64,000 nucleotides of DNA from Chloroflexota bacterium. Lineage in GTDB: Bacteria > Chloroflexota > Anaerolineae > Anaerolineales > Villigracilaceae. Made by a program: the position numbers and the translations under genes. The DNA lies in contig JACAEM010000022.1 in assembly GCA_013388855.1 (NCBI GenBank), forward strand, positions 45,323 through 109,322. The letters are read 5' to 3'. The notes under the pieces were generated by a model. It saw only the letters and a program-made list of their open reading frames with translations, was not told the DNA's origin and did not search any database. Within the stretch, counting starts at the first letter, position 1, and each line of letters begins with the position of its first letter. Shown piece after piece: positions 27,024-34,834 of this stretch.

Positions 27024-28079
27024 ATGACATATCAGGGACTTCTTCACAAATACGGACATCTTCTCGACCTCCCGGCTCATTCCCGCACCGTCAGCCTGCT
27101 CGAGGGCAACACGCCATTGATCCGAGCTGACGCGTTATCCCGTCAACTCGGCGGCGGATTCGATCTCTTCATCAAATATGAAGGACTCAACCCGACCGGT
27201 TCTTTCAAAGACCGCGGCATGACAGCCGCCGTGAGCGAGGCGCTGGGGCGCGGCGCAACGACTGTCATTTGCGCATCCACGGGCAACACCGCCGCGTCGG
27301 CGGCGGCATACGCAGCGCGCGCGGGGATGAAGTCTATTGTGCTGATCCCGCGGGGAAAAGTTGCGGCAGGGAAACTGGCGGGCGCCATTGCCTACGGCGC
27401 GCAAGTGATTCAAATCGACGGTTCCTTCGATGACGCGTTGACGATGGTCGTGGACATCACGAACAAGCATCCCATCTGCCTGGTGAATTCTATTAATCCC
27501 TATCGCATCGAAGGGCAGAAGACATCCGCTTTCGAGATTTGCGATACGCTCGATTCCGCGCCGGATTGGTTGTGCCTGCCGGTGGGGAACGCGGGCAACA
27601 TCACTTCCTATTGGGCGGGATTCAAGCAATACCACGAATTGAAATCCACCGGTTTACCGCAGGTTCTGGGGGTGCAGGCGGCGGGCGCAGCTCCGCTGGT
27701 GCTGGGACATCCCGTCGAACACCCGGAGACGGTCGCCACCGCCATCCGCATCGGGAAACCGGCGCGCGGCGAACAAGCTTTGCAGGCCGCGGAAGAATCC
27801 AATGGGCGTATTATCGCCGCCACCGATGAACAAATCCTGCACATGCAGAAGATGCTGGCAAAACTCGAGGGCATCTGGGTGGAACCGGCATCCGCCACAG
27901 GATTGGCCGGACTGGCAATCCAAATCGAAAGTGGAAGGATGAACGTGAAGGGAAAACGAGTCGTCGCCATCTGCACCGGTCATGGCATGAAAGACCCCGA
28001 CATCATCACGAAGGATATGCAAAAGCCGCTAATCGTGCCGCCGAAGTTGGAGGCGTTGGAAGAGGTTATATTGAGATAA
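27024..28079 (+). CDS. thrC: Threonine synthase
   Basis: 351 residues from ATG 27024; TACACT (27010-27015) lies eight bases upstream and there is no ribosome-binding site. PLP fold type II motifs: LLEGNTPLIRADAL, the Schiff-base Lys62 in GLNPTGSFKDRGM, CASTGNTAASAAAYAARAG and LPVGNAGNITSYWAG (phosphate-binding loop). It converts O-phosphohomoserine to threonine in the cytoplasm. Homoserine kinase, which makes its substrate, is encoded 120 bases downstream with a family A repeat between. The length fits the short bacterial class. Confidence 0.96.
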   Translation: MTYQGLLHKYGHLLDLPAHSRTVSLLEGNTPLIRADALSRQLGGGFDLFIKYEGLNPTGSFKDRGMTAAVSEALGRGATTVICASTGNTAASAAAYAARAGMKSIVLIPRGKVAAGKLAGAIAYGAQVIQIDGSFDDALTMVVDITNKHPICLVNSINPYRIEGQKTSAFEICDTLDSAPDWLCLPVGNAGNITSYWAGFKQYHELKSTGLPQVLGVQAAGAAPLVLGHPVEHPETVATAIRIGKPARGEQALQAAEESNGRIIAATDEQILHMQKMLAKLEGIWVEPASATGLAGLAIQIESGRMNVKGKRVVAICTGHGMKDPDIITKDMQKPLIVPPKLEALEEVILR

Positions 28080-28081
28080 CA

Positions 28082-28190
28082 TGTCGTTGCGAGGAGCGTT
28101 CCTGCTCTTTGCGACGAATCAATCTCCTCGAAACAATCGTTTATTGGTTATCAGAAGATTGCTTCGCCGCTTCGCGGCTCATAACGACAT
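28082..28190. repeat. Intergenic palindromic repeat, family A, between thrC and thrB
   Basis: Starts TGTCGTTGCGAGGAGCG and ends GCGGCTCATAACGACAT, with CAATCTCCTCG and AGAAGATTGCTTCGCC inside. Its right end merges with the CATAAT that precedes thrB. Confidence 0.75.
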
Positions 28191-28198
28191 AATTAACT

Positions 28199-29095
28199 AT
28201 GAAATTCACCGTCAACGTCCCTGCCACCTCTGCTAACCTTGGACCCGGATTCGATTCCCTCGGTCTCGCGCTGGACCTGTGGAACGAGACCACGGTTACA
28301 CCCGCGAACGATTTTTCGGTGAGCGTCACAGGCGAAGGGGCGGATCGGCTCGCTTTGAACCGGAACAACCTCATCCTGCGCGCGGCGCAGACTCTGGCGG
28401 AGCACGCGGGCAGGTCCCTGCCGCCATTCCATGCAGAGTGTGTCAACGCCATCCCGTTATCGTCGGGGCTTGGGTCGTCCGCCGCGGCGGTTGTCACAGG
28501 CTTGCTGGCAGGGAACCTCCTGCTCGATAACCCGTTGTTGAAGGAAGAAATCCTGAACCTCGCCTCCGAACTGGAAGGTCACCCCGATAACGTCGCGCCG
28601 GCGTTGTTGGGCGGGCTGGTCGTCTCGACCATGCACGCTGGCAGGGTCATTGCGCGTCCCATCCCGGTGGACATGGATATGTGTATCACGATTGTCCTGC
28701 CCGATTTTCACATTTCCACCCGGCAGGCGCGCGCGGCGTTGCCGAAGAAGATTCCCATGCGGGATGCGGTGCACAACATCAGCCGCGCTGTGCTGGTGAC
28801 AGAGGCGCTCCGGGACGGGGACCTGTCCTTGCTCGGCAGGGTGATGACTGACTCCCTGCACCAGCCGTACCGACTGCCGCTGATCCCCGGCGCGCAGGAG
28901 GCGATGGATGCGGCGCGTCAGACGGGGGCGGAGGCTGTCGCCCTTTCGGGAGCGGGTCCCAGCCTGATTGCGTTCTCGAAAACGGAAACAGGCGCGGGTG
29001 AGTCCATGAGGCGTGTGTTCGAGGCGGCGGGACTTCAGGCAAGAGTATTCAGTTTGAGGGTATCCGGTCGGGGGGCTGAAATTCACACGGCATAA
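28199..29095 (+). CDS. thrB: Homoserine kinase (GHMP family)
   Basis: 298 residues. GHMP kinase marks: VNVPATSANLGPGFDSLGLAL near the N-terminus, the ATP-binding IPLSSGLGSSAAAVVTGLLAGN (Gly-rich motif 2) and VALSGAGPSLIAF near the C-terminus. It phosphorylates homoserine with ATP, feeding threonine synthase next door. CATAAT ends five bases before the ATG and no ribosome-binding site is present, so a very short leader is possible. Its last 13 bases overlap the convergent phosphatase gene. Confidence 0.95.
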   Translation: MKFTVNVPATSANLGPGFDSLGLALDLWNETTVTPANDFSVSVTGEGADRLALNRNNLILRAAQTLAEHAGRSLPPFHAECVNAIPLSSGLGSSAAAVVTGLLAGNLLLDNPLLKEEILNLASELEGHPDNVAPALLGGLVVSTMHAGRVIARPIPVDMDMCITIVLPDFHISTRQARAALPKKIPMRDAVHNISRAVLVTEALRDGDLSLLGRVMTDSLHQPYRLPLIPGAQEAMDAARQTGAEAVALSGAGPSLIAFSKTETGAGESMRRVFEAAGLQARVFSLRVSGRGAEIHTA

Positions 29096-29541
29096 CGCGC
29101 CACGTTCCACTCTTTTGCAAATTTCAAGATGCGCGGTTTGATGTAATAGGCGTACGGGTCGGCGACCTCGCGCCGCTCGGCAATCAATTTCATCGCCGCG
29201 AATGGATCAAAACCCTGCGCCACGAGGATGCAGGCGCCCATTGCCACGCTGCGGTGACGCCCGTAGGCGCAATGAGCGTAGACTTTGCCGCCGCTGCGGA
29301 TGGTCGCGAGCGCGGCTTGCGCACCACGCATCAACTTGTGAATCGAGATCGGAAAGAATGGGTTGTCGAGCGAACGAAGCCAAAGCGTGGCGATGGGCTC
29401 GTGGTGATGATCGGGGCGGGGCGGACGTGAGAAGCGCATGTTGATGATAAGCCGCACGCCCAGTTCGCGCAGTTGATCGTAATCGCTGAGGGATGGCATG
29501 TTGCCGATAAAGAGGTCGTCTGTGATTTGCGAGTAGTTCAT
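29083..29541 (-). CDS. Dual-specificity/tyrosine phosphatase-like protein
   Basis: 152 residues from ATG 29541. The phosphatase loop VYAHCAYGRHRSV contains HC-X5-R(S), with Cys as nucleophile and Arg binding phosphate. The start MNYSQITDDLFIGNMPSLSDYDQLRELGVRLIINM matches the DSP family strand-helix beginning. A general-acid Asp near the middle is plausible. It may remove phosphate from proteins or phosphoinositide-like molecules; a link to the Ser/Thr kinase at 21.5 kb is speculation. A TACCAT hexamer ends six bases before the ATG, which predicts a leaderless mRNA. Confidence 0.85.
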   Translation of the reverse strand: MNYSQITDDLFIGNMPSLSDYDQLRELGVRLIINMRFSRPPRPDHHHEPIATLWLRSLDNPFFPISIHKLMRGAQAALATIRSGGKVYAHCAYGRHRSVAMGACILVAQGFDPFAAMKLIAERREVADPYAYYIKPRILKFAKEWNVARYAV

Positions 29542-29547
29542 AAGGGA

Positions 29548-29553
29548 ATGGTA
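29548..29553 (-). promoter_or_regulatory. -10-like hexamer giving a predicted leaderless mRNA
   Basis: Minus-strand TACCAT ends six bases before ATG 29541; no ribosome-binding site precedes the start. Confidence 0.45.
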
Positions 29554-29626
29554 ACACAGGTACGAGCCAACGAATTGTTGGATGATACAATCGAAATACT
29601 TTTTCAACCAAGAGGAGAATTATCCC

Positions 29627-29989
29627 GTGAACGATACCGCCCCACATCCCAAACGAACTGGGTTGCTTATCTGGATGATCGTATCGCAAATTCTTGCAGT
29701 CGTATCGCTCGTCCCGTGGCTTCTCATGGCAGGACTCTCCGTCATGGCATTCGACCAGGGTTCCACCCCCGAAGCATGGACGTTCGTTATTGCGGTCTGG
29801 TCGTATCCGATCATCCCCATCATTCTGGTCATTGCCGCGTGGGTTGCTTATGCAAGGCGTAGGAATCGCGCCGCAGCAGTGCTTTCAGGATTTTCATTCG
29901 CGCCGCCGCTTTTGTGCATTGTCGTGATCTGGTTCTCGAACGCGTTGTGGTTCGTCCAAAACGGCGGGTTTGACGCTTTCAGACCATGA
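29627..29989 (+). CDS. Small integral membrane protein
   Basis: 120 residues from GTG 29627, chosen because AGAGGAGAA lies ten bases upstream; an ATG at 29582 would precede a TACAAT promoter-like hexamer (29585-29590). Three predicted transmembrane helices: TGLLIWMIVSQILAVVSLVP, a stretch around FVIAVWSYPIIPIILVIAAW, and FAPPLLCIVVIWFSNALWF. An RRRNR segment lies between helices 2 and 3. No known family is recognised. It is divergent from the phosphatase gene. Confidence 0.75.
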   Translation: MNDTAPHPKRTGLLIWMIVSQILAVVSLVPWLLMAGLSVMAFDQGSTPEAWTFVIAVWSYPIIPIILVIAAWVAYARRRNRAAAVLSGFSFAPPLLCIVVIWFSNALWFVQNGGFDAFRP

Positions 29990-30105
29990 CGCCATGCGCT
30001 TTTTTGAGCGCACTGTTTCTTGTGCCAAACTCTTGACAACAGTCCCCAATCTCCAGTTTCCAATTCTCAACCTCTTCCAATTACCATTTACCAATTACTC
30101 AAGTT

Positions 30106-31728
30106 ATGGAAACCCTCTCAACCAACATCAACCTCGATAGCGAAGATTTCAAAGCCAGCAGCCTCCACCACCACGCCCTCGCGAATGAATTAAAGCAGCG
30201 TCTCGCCGAAGTGCGCAAAGGCGGCGGCGAAAAATACCGCAAACGACACGAAGAGCAGGGCAAACTCTTCGTGCGCGAGCGCATCGAACGCCTGCTCGAC
30301 CCCGGTTCGCCCTTCCTCGAACTTTCCCCCCTCGCCGCCTTCGGCATGTACGACCTCGAAGCGCCGGGCGCAGGTATCGTTACCGGCATCGGGCGCGTGA
30401 GCGGACGCGAGGTGATGATCGTCGCCAACGACGCCACCGTCAAAGGAGGGACGTACTTCCCCATGACGGTCAAAAAACACCTGCGCGCCCAGCAGATCGC
30501 CGAAGAGAATCATCTGCCCTGCCTCTATCTCGTCGATTCGGGCGGGGCGTTTTTGCCGCTTCAGGATGAAGTCTTCCCCGACGCGAATCACTTCGGGCGC
30601 ATCTTCTACAATCAGGCGCGCATGTCTGCCAAAGGGATTCCGCAAATCGCGGCGGTGATGGGAAGTTGCACGGCGGGCGGCGCCTACGTCCCTGCCATGA
30701 GCGACGAAGCGGTCATCGTCAAAGGCACAGGCACCATCTTCCTCGGCGGACCGCCGCTCGTCAAAGCCGCCACAGGCGAGGATGTCAGCGCGGAGGAGTT
30801 GGGCGGCGCGGACGTTCACACGCGGCTCTCCGGCGTGGCGGATCACTTTGCGGAGGATGATGACCACGCGCTTCAACTCCTGCGGGACATCGTCGAAACC
30901 TTACAACCTTCAGACCCTCAAACGTTCTTACGCGGACTTGAAGTTACTCCCCCCGAAGAACCTCTCTACCCCGCCGAAGAAATTTATGGCATTTTGCCCA
31001 CCACCTTCCGCGAGACCTACGACGTGCGCGAAATCATCGCCCGCATCGTGGATGGAAGCAAATTCCGCGAATTCAAAGCCCGCTACGGCACGACCATCGT
31101 CTGCGGGTTTGCACGCATCCACGGTTACCCTGTCGGCATTATCGCCAACAACGGCGTGCTGTTCAGCGAGTCCGCGCTCAAAGCGACGCACTTTATCGAA
31201 TTATGCGACCAGCGCGGCATCCCGCTCCTCTTCCTGCAAAACATCACCGGTTTCATGGTGGGACGCGAAGCCGAGACCGGCGGCATCGCCAAGGACGGCG
31301 CGAAGATGGTCCACGCCGTTGCCACAACCCGCGTCCCCAAACTGACCGTCATCATTGGCGGCTCATTCGGCGCTGGCAACTACGCCATGAGCGGACGCGC
31401 CTACGGCTCGCGCTTCCTGTGGATGTGGCCCAACGCCCGCATCTCCGTCATGGGCGGGGAACAAGCCGCCAACGTCCTGCTCACTATCAAACAGGATCAA
31501 CTCGCCCGCGAAGGCAAACCTCCCATGACCCCCGCCGAAGCCGAGGAATTCAAACGTCCCATTCTGGAAAAATACGAGAACGAAGGCAACCCCTACCACT
31601 CCACCGCGCGGCTTTGGGATGACGGCGTGATTGACCCGGTGGATACAAGGCAGGCGCTGGGGTTGGCGCTGTCGGTGGTGCTGAATTCACCGATAGAAGA
31701 ACAAAACTTTGGAGTTTTCCGCATGTGA
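30106..31728 (+). CDS. Acyl-CoA carboxylase carboxyltransferase subunit (methylcrotonyl-CoA carboxylase beta type)
   Basis: 540 residues. Crotonase-like carboxyltransferase halves: [25 protein letters not shown] and [22 protein letters not shown] in the N half; [30 protein letters not shown] and [38 protein letters not shown] in the C half. These match the beta subunit of 3-methylcrotonyl-CoA carboxylase more than propionyl-CoA carboxylase. It transfers the carboxyl group from carboxybiotin to the acyl-CoA. The biotin carboxylase and biotin carrier genes follow, after an interposed gene. No ribosome-binding site is visible; the region before the ATG is made of CCAATTACC-like simple repeats. 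Confidence 0.92.
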   Translation: METLSTNINLDSEDFKASSLHHHALANELKQRLAEVRKGGGEKYRKRHEEQGKLFVRERIERLLDPGSPFLELSPLAAFGMYDLEAPGAGIVTGIGRVSGREVMIVANDATVKGGTYFPMTVKKHLRAQQIAEENHLPCLYLVDSGGAFLPLQDEVFPDANHFGRIFYNQARMSAKGIPQIAAVMGSCTAGGAYVPAMSDEAVIVKGTGTIFLGGPPLVKAATGEDVSAEELGGADVHTRLSGVADHFAEDDDHALQLLRDIVETLQPSDPQTFLRGLEVTPPEEPLYPAEEIYGILPTTFRETYDVREIIARIVDGSKFREFKARYGTTIVCGFARIHGYPVGIIANNGVLFSESALKATHFIELCDQRGIPLLFLQNITGFMVGREAETGGIAKDGAKMVHAVATTRVPKLTVIIGGSFGAGNYAMSGRAYGSRFLWMWPNARISVMGGEQAANVLLTIKQDQLAREGKPPMTPAEAEEFKRPILEKYENEGNPYHSTARLWDDGVIDPVDTRQALGLALSVVLNSPIEEQNFGVFRM

Positions 31729-31729
31729 A

Positions 31730-31753
31730 ATGAAAGAGGAAAGAAGAAAGAGG
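31730..31753 (+). repeat. Purine-rich flank, left of the four-helix-bundle gene
   Basis: ATGAAAGAGGAAAG then AAGAAAGAGG. The core AGAAGAAAGA (31742-31751) is inverted at 32256-32265 on the other side of the gene. It lies directly after the carboxyltransferase stop. Confidence 0.6.
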
Positions 31754-31763
31754 AGCGCGAGGC

Positions 31764-32237
31764 ATGAAATATGCTGAATGGCTTATGGAAGTTCCACCGG
31801 AAATCACCAACGACCCCATCTGGAAACTGGAAGTCTACCGGCTTGCGTTATTCGCGGGCGACATTGGACGGGAGGATGTCTATTTGCTCGCAAAACAGCC
31901 GCTGATGTTGAGCGTCGCAGATCAACTTCATCGCTCGCTCGACTCAATGAGCGTAAATCTCACCGAAGGATACTCCCGAAGCAAAGGACCCGACCGCGCA
32001 CGCTTTATCGAAGCCTCGCTTGGTTCCGCGCGTGAAAGCCGCGAGTGGTACTACAAATCACGGCATGTTCTCAAACCGGAGGTTCTCAAACATCGTATGG
32101 GTCTCACAACGCGCATCGTCAGCATGTTAACCCCGATGATTCCCCATCAACGCAAACACGCCATCCGCGAGGAACAAGCCGAATACCACATACAATCATC
32201 AGTCTTCTCGCTCGACTCGGACGTGCCTTTCCAATAA
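31764..32237 (+). CDS. Four-helix-bundle protein (S23/IVS-type)
   Basis: 157 residues, four predicted helices. The first (KLEVYRLALFAGDIGREDVYLLAKQ), SVADQLHRSLDSMSVNLTEGYSRS and ARFIEASLGSARESREWYYKSRHV match the family first seen in 23S rRNA intervening sequences and related to the Avd accessory protein of diversity-generating retroelements. The NLTEGYSR (usual N-I-A-E-G) and SL-S-EL-like motifs are present. Function of free-standing members is unknown. It splits a carboxylase operon and is flanked by inverted purine-rich repeats, which suggests insertion as a small cassette. A ribosome-binding GGAG lies ~12 bases upstream. Confidence 0.85.
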   Translation: MKYAEWLMEVPPEITNDPIWKLEVYRLALFAGDIGREDVYLLAKQPLMLSVADQLHRSLDSMSVNLTEGYSRSKGPDRARFIEASLGSARESREWYYKSRHVLKPEVLKHRMGLTTRIVSMLTPMIPHQRKHAIREEQAEYHIQSSVFSLDSDVPFQ

Positions 32238-32240
32238 CAC

Positions 32241-32265
32241 ATCTTTCATCTTTCGTCTTTCTTCT
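32241..32265 (+). repeat. Pyrimidine-rich flank, right of the four-helix-bundle gene
   Basis: ATCTTTCATCTTTCG then TCTTTCTTCT, ending at the base before the biotin carboxylase ATG. TCTTTCTTCT is the inverse of AGAAGAAAGA on the left flank. It replaces any ribosome-binding site for the next gene. Confidence 0.6.
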
Positions 32266-33777
32266 ATGGCTCCCTTCTCTAAAATCCTCATCGCCAACCG
32301 CGGCGAAATCGCCGTCCGCATCATCCGCGCCTGCAAAGAGTTAGGCATCAAGACAGTTGCCGTTTACTCCGATGCCGATAAAAACTCTATGCATGTCCAA
32401 TATGCCGACGAAGCAGTTCACATCGGCGCGGCGTCGCCCAAGGAATCATATTTGAATGCGGATGCCTTGATCCGCGCCGCGCTCGCCTCTCAAGCCGACG
32501 CCATCCACCCGGGCTACGGCTTCCTCTCGGAGAACGCGTCTTTCGCCGCCGCAGTCGAATCCGCAAACCTGACCTTTATCGGTCCCTCAGCCGACTCCAT
32601 CCGCGCGATGGGCGACAAGGCGGAGTCGAAGATTCGAATGAAAGAAGCAGGCGTCCCGACGGTGCCCGGAGCCGAGGGATTGCAATCGCTGTCCGAATTC
32701 GAAAGCGCCGCCCGCGAGATCGGCTATCCCATCCTCGTCAAAGCCTCGGCAGGTGGCGGCGGCAAAGGGATGCGCATCGTTTGGGAGGCGGACGACCTGC
32801 CCGAGGAGATAGACGCCGCGCGCCGCGAAGCGCTCCACGCCTTCGGCGATGACCGCCTGCTCATCGAAAAATACATCCCCGACGCGCATCACATCGAGTT
32901 TCAAGTCTTCGGCGACAAGCACGGACACATCGTCCACCTCTTCGAGCGCGAATGTTCGGTGCAAAGACGCCATCAAAAAATTATTGAAGAGACACCGTCT
33001 CCATTGCTCACGCCAGAGTTGCGCGTGCAAATGGGAGAAGCGGCATTGCGAGCAGCGAAAGCAGTTAATTACTTCAATGCTGGAACTGTAGAATTTATCT
33101 TCGATCCAAATCTTTCCTCCCTTCGACACGGCTCAGGGCAGGCTTTCTTCTTTCTCGAAATGAACACCCGCCTCCAGGTCGAACACCCCATCACCGAACT
33201 CACAACAGGGCTTGATTTGGTTCAATGGCAGATTCGCGTTGCGGCAGGCGAACGTTTCCCCTACCAGCAAGAAGAACTCACCCAGCACGGACACGCCATC
33301 GAGTGCCGCATCTACGCCGAAGACCCCGCCAACGGATTTTTACCCAGCACCGGCAAACTCCTGCGATACATCGAGCCACGCGGACCGGGCATCCGCGTGG
33401 ATTCGGGCTTTCGCGCTGGCGACGAGGTGACTCATTTCTACGACCCCATGCTGGCAAAGTTGATTGTCCATGCCGAGAACCGCCAAACCGCCATTCGAAA
33501 GATGCAAACCGCATTGCGAGACTTCGTCGTGCATGGCGTCGTCACCAACCTGGATTTCATGCAGGCGGTTTTGGCGCATCCCGATTTTGCCAATGGCAGA
33601 GTTTCCACGCGCTGGGTGGAAAACGCCTTCGACTGGGAACCACCCTCCGCCCCATCTTTTGAATCCCTCGTTGCCGCCGCACTCGCGGACATTGAAATCG
33701 CAAATCGCAAATCTGAAATCGTAAATGAAGTGGATCCTTACAGCCCGTGGAAGACCCTGAACGGATTTCGCAACTGA
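32266..33777 (+). CDS. Biotin carboxylase subunit of acyl-CoA carboxylase
   Basis: 503 residues. ATP-grasp motifs: KILIANRGEIAVRIIRACKELGI, HPGYGFLSENASFA, VKASAGGGGKGMRIV (glycine-rich ATP loop), ERECSVQRRHQKIIEETPSP, EMNTRLQVEHPITEL (catalytic Glu/Arg region) and CRIYAEDP. It carboxylates biotin on the carrier protein using bicarbonate and ATP. At about residues 284-293 the sequence PNLSSLRHGSGQ interrupts the normally short turn between VEFI and FLEMNTR; this is an in-frame copy of the family B repeat (33119-33142). A second low-complexity insert (IANRKSEIVNEVD) lies near the C-terminus. The stop overlaps the carrier-protein start. Confidence 0.94.
   Translation: MAPFSKILIANRGEIAVRIIRACKELGIKTVAVYSDADKNSMHVQYADEAVHIGAASPKESYLNADALIRAALASQADAIHPGYGFLSENASFAAAVESANLTFIGPSADSIRAMGDKAESKIRMKEAGVPTVPGAEGLQSLSEFESAAREIGYPILVKASAGGGGKGMRIVWEADDLPEEIDAARREALHAFGDDRLLIEKYIPDAHHIEFQVFGDKHGHIVHLFERECSVQRRHQKIIEETPSPLLTPELRVQMGEAALRAAKAVNYFNAGTVEFIFDPNLSSLRHGSGQAFFFLEMNTRLQVEHPITELTTGLDLVQWQIRVAAGERFPYQQEELTQHGHAIECRIYAEDPANGFLPSTGKLLRYIEPRGPGIRVDSGFRAGDEVTHFYDPMLAKLIVHAENRQTAIRKMQTALRDFVVHGVVTNLDFMQAVLAHPDFANGRVSTRWVENAFDWEPPSAPSFESLVAAALADIEIANRKSEIVNEVDPYSPWKTLNGFRN
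33119..33142 (+). repeat. Family B repeat inserted in frame in the biotin carboxylase gene
   Basis: CCCTTCGACACGGCTCAGGG then CAGG. It codes SLRHGSGQA just before FFFLEMNTRLQVEHP, a position where family members have a two- to four-residue turn. Confidence 0.88.
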
Positions 33778-34271
33778 TGAAACTGACCTTCGATAACGCC
33801 ACGCTAGAAATCCTTCTCACCGGCAAATCCTACCGCGTCACGCTGGGAGATAAAACCGCCGAAGCCGACATCCTCCACGCCGACGCCGAACGCGGACAAA
33901 TCGAATTTCTCCTCGGCGGCGAACGCCTCACTGCTTACGTCTCCTCCGACCATACCAAACGCTGGGTGACGGTGAACGGTCAAACCTTCGTGCTGACCCG
34001 GCAATCCGGCTCGCGCAAACGTGGAGGCGGTCACCTCCATACCGCCGGCGAACTGACCGCCCCCATGCCGGGGCAAATTCGCGCCGTCAATGTCAGCGAA
34101 GGAGAAACAGTGACAAAGGGACAAACCCTCATCATCCTCGAAGCGATGAAAATGGAGATTAGAATCCAGGCGCCGATGGATGGGACCGTGAGCAAGTTGT
34201 TGGTCAAGCAGGGGCAGACGGTGGAGAGGGAGCAGAAGCTTATAGAAATCGTGGACAAGGTGGAACGTTAG
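33777..34271 (+). CDS. Biotin carrier protein of acyl-CoA carboxylase
   Basis: 164 residues from ATG 33777, overlapping the preceding stop by one base (TGATG), so translation is coupled. An N-terminal ~90-residue beta-rich region resembles the BT domain that docks carboxylase subunits. The C-terminal biotinyl domain carries APMPGQIRAVNVSEGETVTKGQ and the biotinylation site EAMKMEIRI (Lys in MKM), then the mirror repeat GTVSKLLVKQGQTVEREQ. It shuttles carboxybiotin between the carboxylase and carboxyltransferase. In many organisms it is fused to the biotin carboxylase; here it is a separate gene. Confidence 0.93.
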   Translation: MKLTFDNATLEILLTGKSYRVTLGDKTAEADILHADAERGQIEFLLGGERLTAYVSSDHTKRWVTVNGQTFVLTRQSGSRKRGGGHLHTAGELTAPMPGQIRAVNVSEGETVTKGQTLIILEAMKMEIRIQAPMDGTVSKLLVKQGQTVEREQKLIEIVDKVER

Positions 34272-34315
34272 AACGTTCAAACGTTTCGACCTGCCCACAT
34301 TCAAACGGAGGTTAT

Positions 34316-34768
34316 ATGACCGGAAAATACTTTGACGAACTCGAAGTGGGGATGAAATTCCAACACGGCGGGCGCACCGTCACTGAAATGGACAACGTCC
34401 TCTTCTCCGCGCTGACGATGAACACCCAGCCGCTTCATCTCAACGAGGATTTTGCCTCGAAAACCGAATTTGGTCAGCGGCTGGTGAATGGCGTGTTCAC
34501 CTTCGGGCTGGTGGTCGGGCTCACCGTCCCCGACCTGACCGAAGGCACGATTGTGGCAAATCTGGGATACGACAAGGTTGTGCATCCCAATCCCGTTTTT
34601 CACGGCGACACCATCTATGCCGAGAGTGAAATCATCGAAAAGCGGGAGTCCAAGTCAAGACCCAACGTTGGGATTGTGCGAATTAAATGCCGGGGCAAAA
34701 AACCCGACGGTACAATTGTGGTCGAATTCGAGCGGACGGCGATGTTCCTCAAACGTTCACAGGTTTGA
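34316..34768 (+). CDS. MaoC-family acyl-CoA hydratase
   Basis: 150 residues, CGGAGG upstream. Single hot-dog domain: GKYFDELEVGMKFQHGGRTVTEMDN, the active-site region LTMNTQPLHLNEDFAS (Asp/Asn and His of hydratase 2) and LVNGVFTFGLVVGL. The length matches stand-alone MaoC proteins. It hydrates an enoyl-CoA. Lying between a methylcrotonyl-CoA-type carboxylase and a CitE-like lyase, the order matches the Mycobacterium tuberculosis Rv2499c-Rv2498c region, where hydration of itaconyl-CoA or 3-methylglutaconyl-CoA has been proposed. This substrate is inferred from context. Confidence 0.9.
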   Translation: MTGKYFDELEVGMKFQHGGRTVTEMDNVLFSALTMNTQPLHLNEDFASKTEFGQRLVNGVFTFGLVVGLTVPDLTEGTIVANLGYDKVVHPNPVFHGDTIYAESEIIEKRESKSRPNVGIVRIKCRGKKPDGTIVVEFERTAMFLKRSQV

Positions 34769-34834
34769 AAGTTGTAACGTTCACACGTTTAACCAGCCAA
34801 CTTTCAAACCTTCCAACCTGAAAACGGAGAACAA

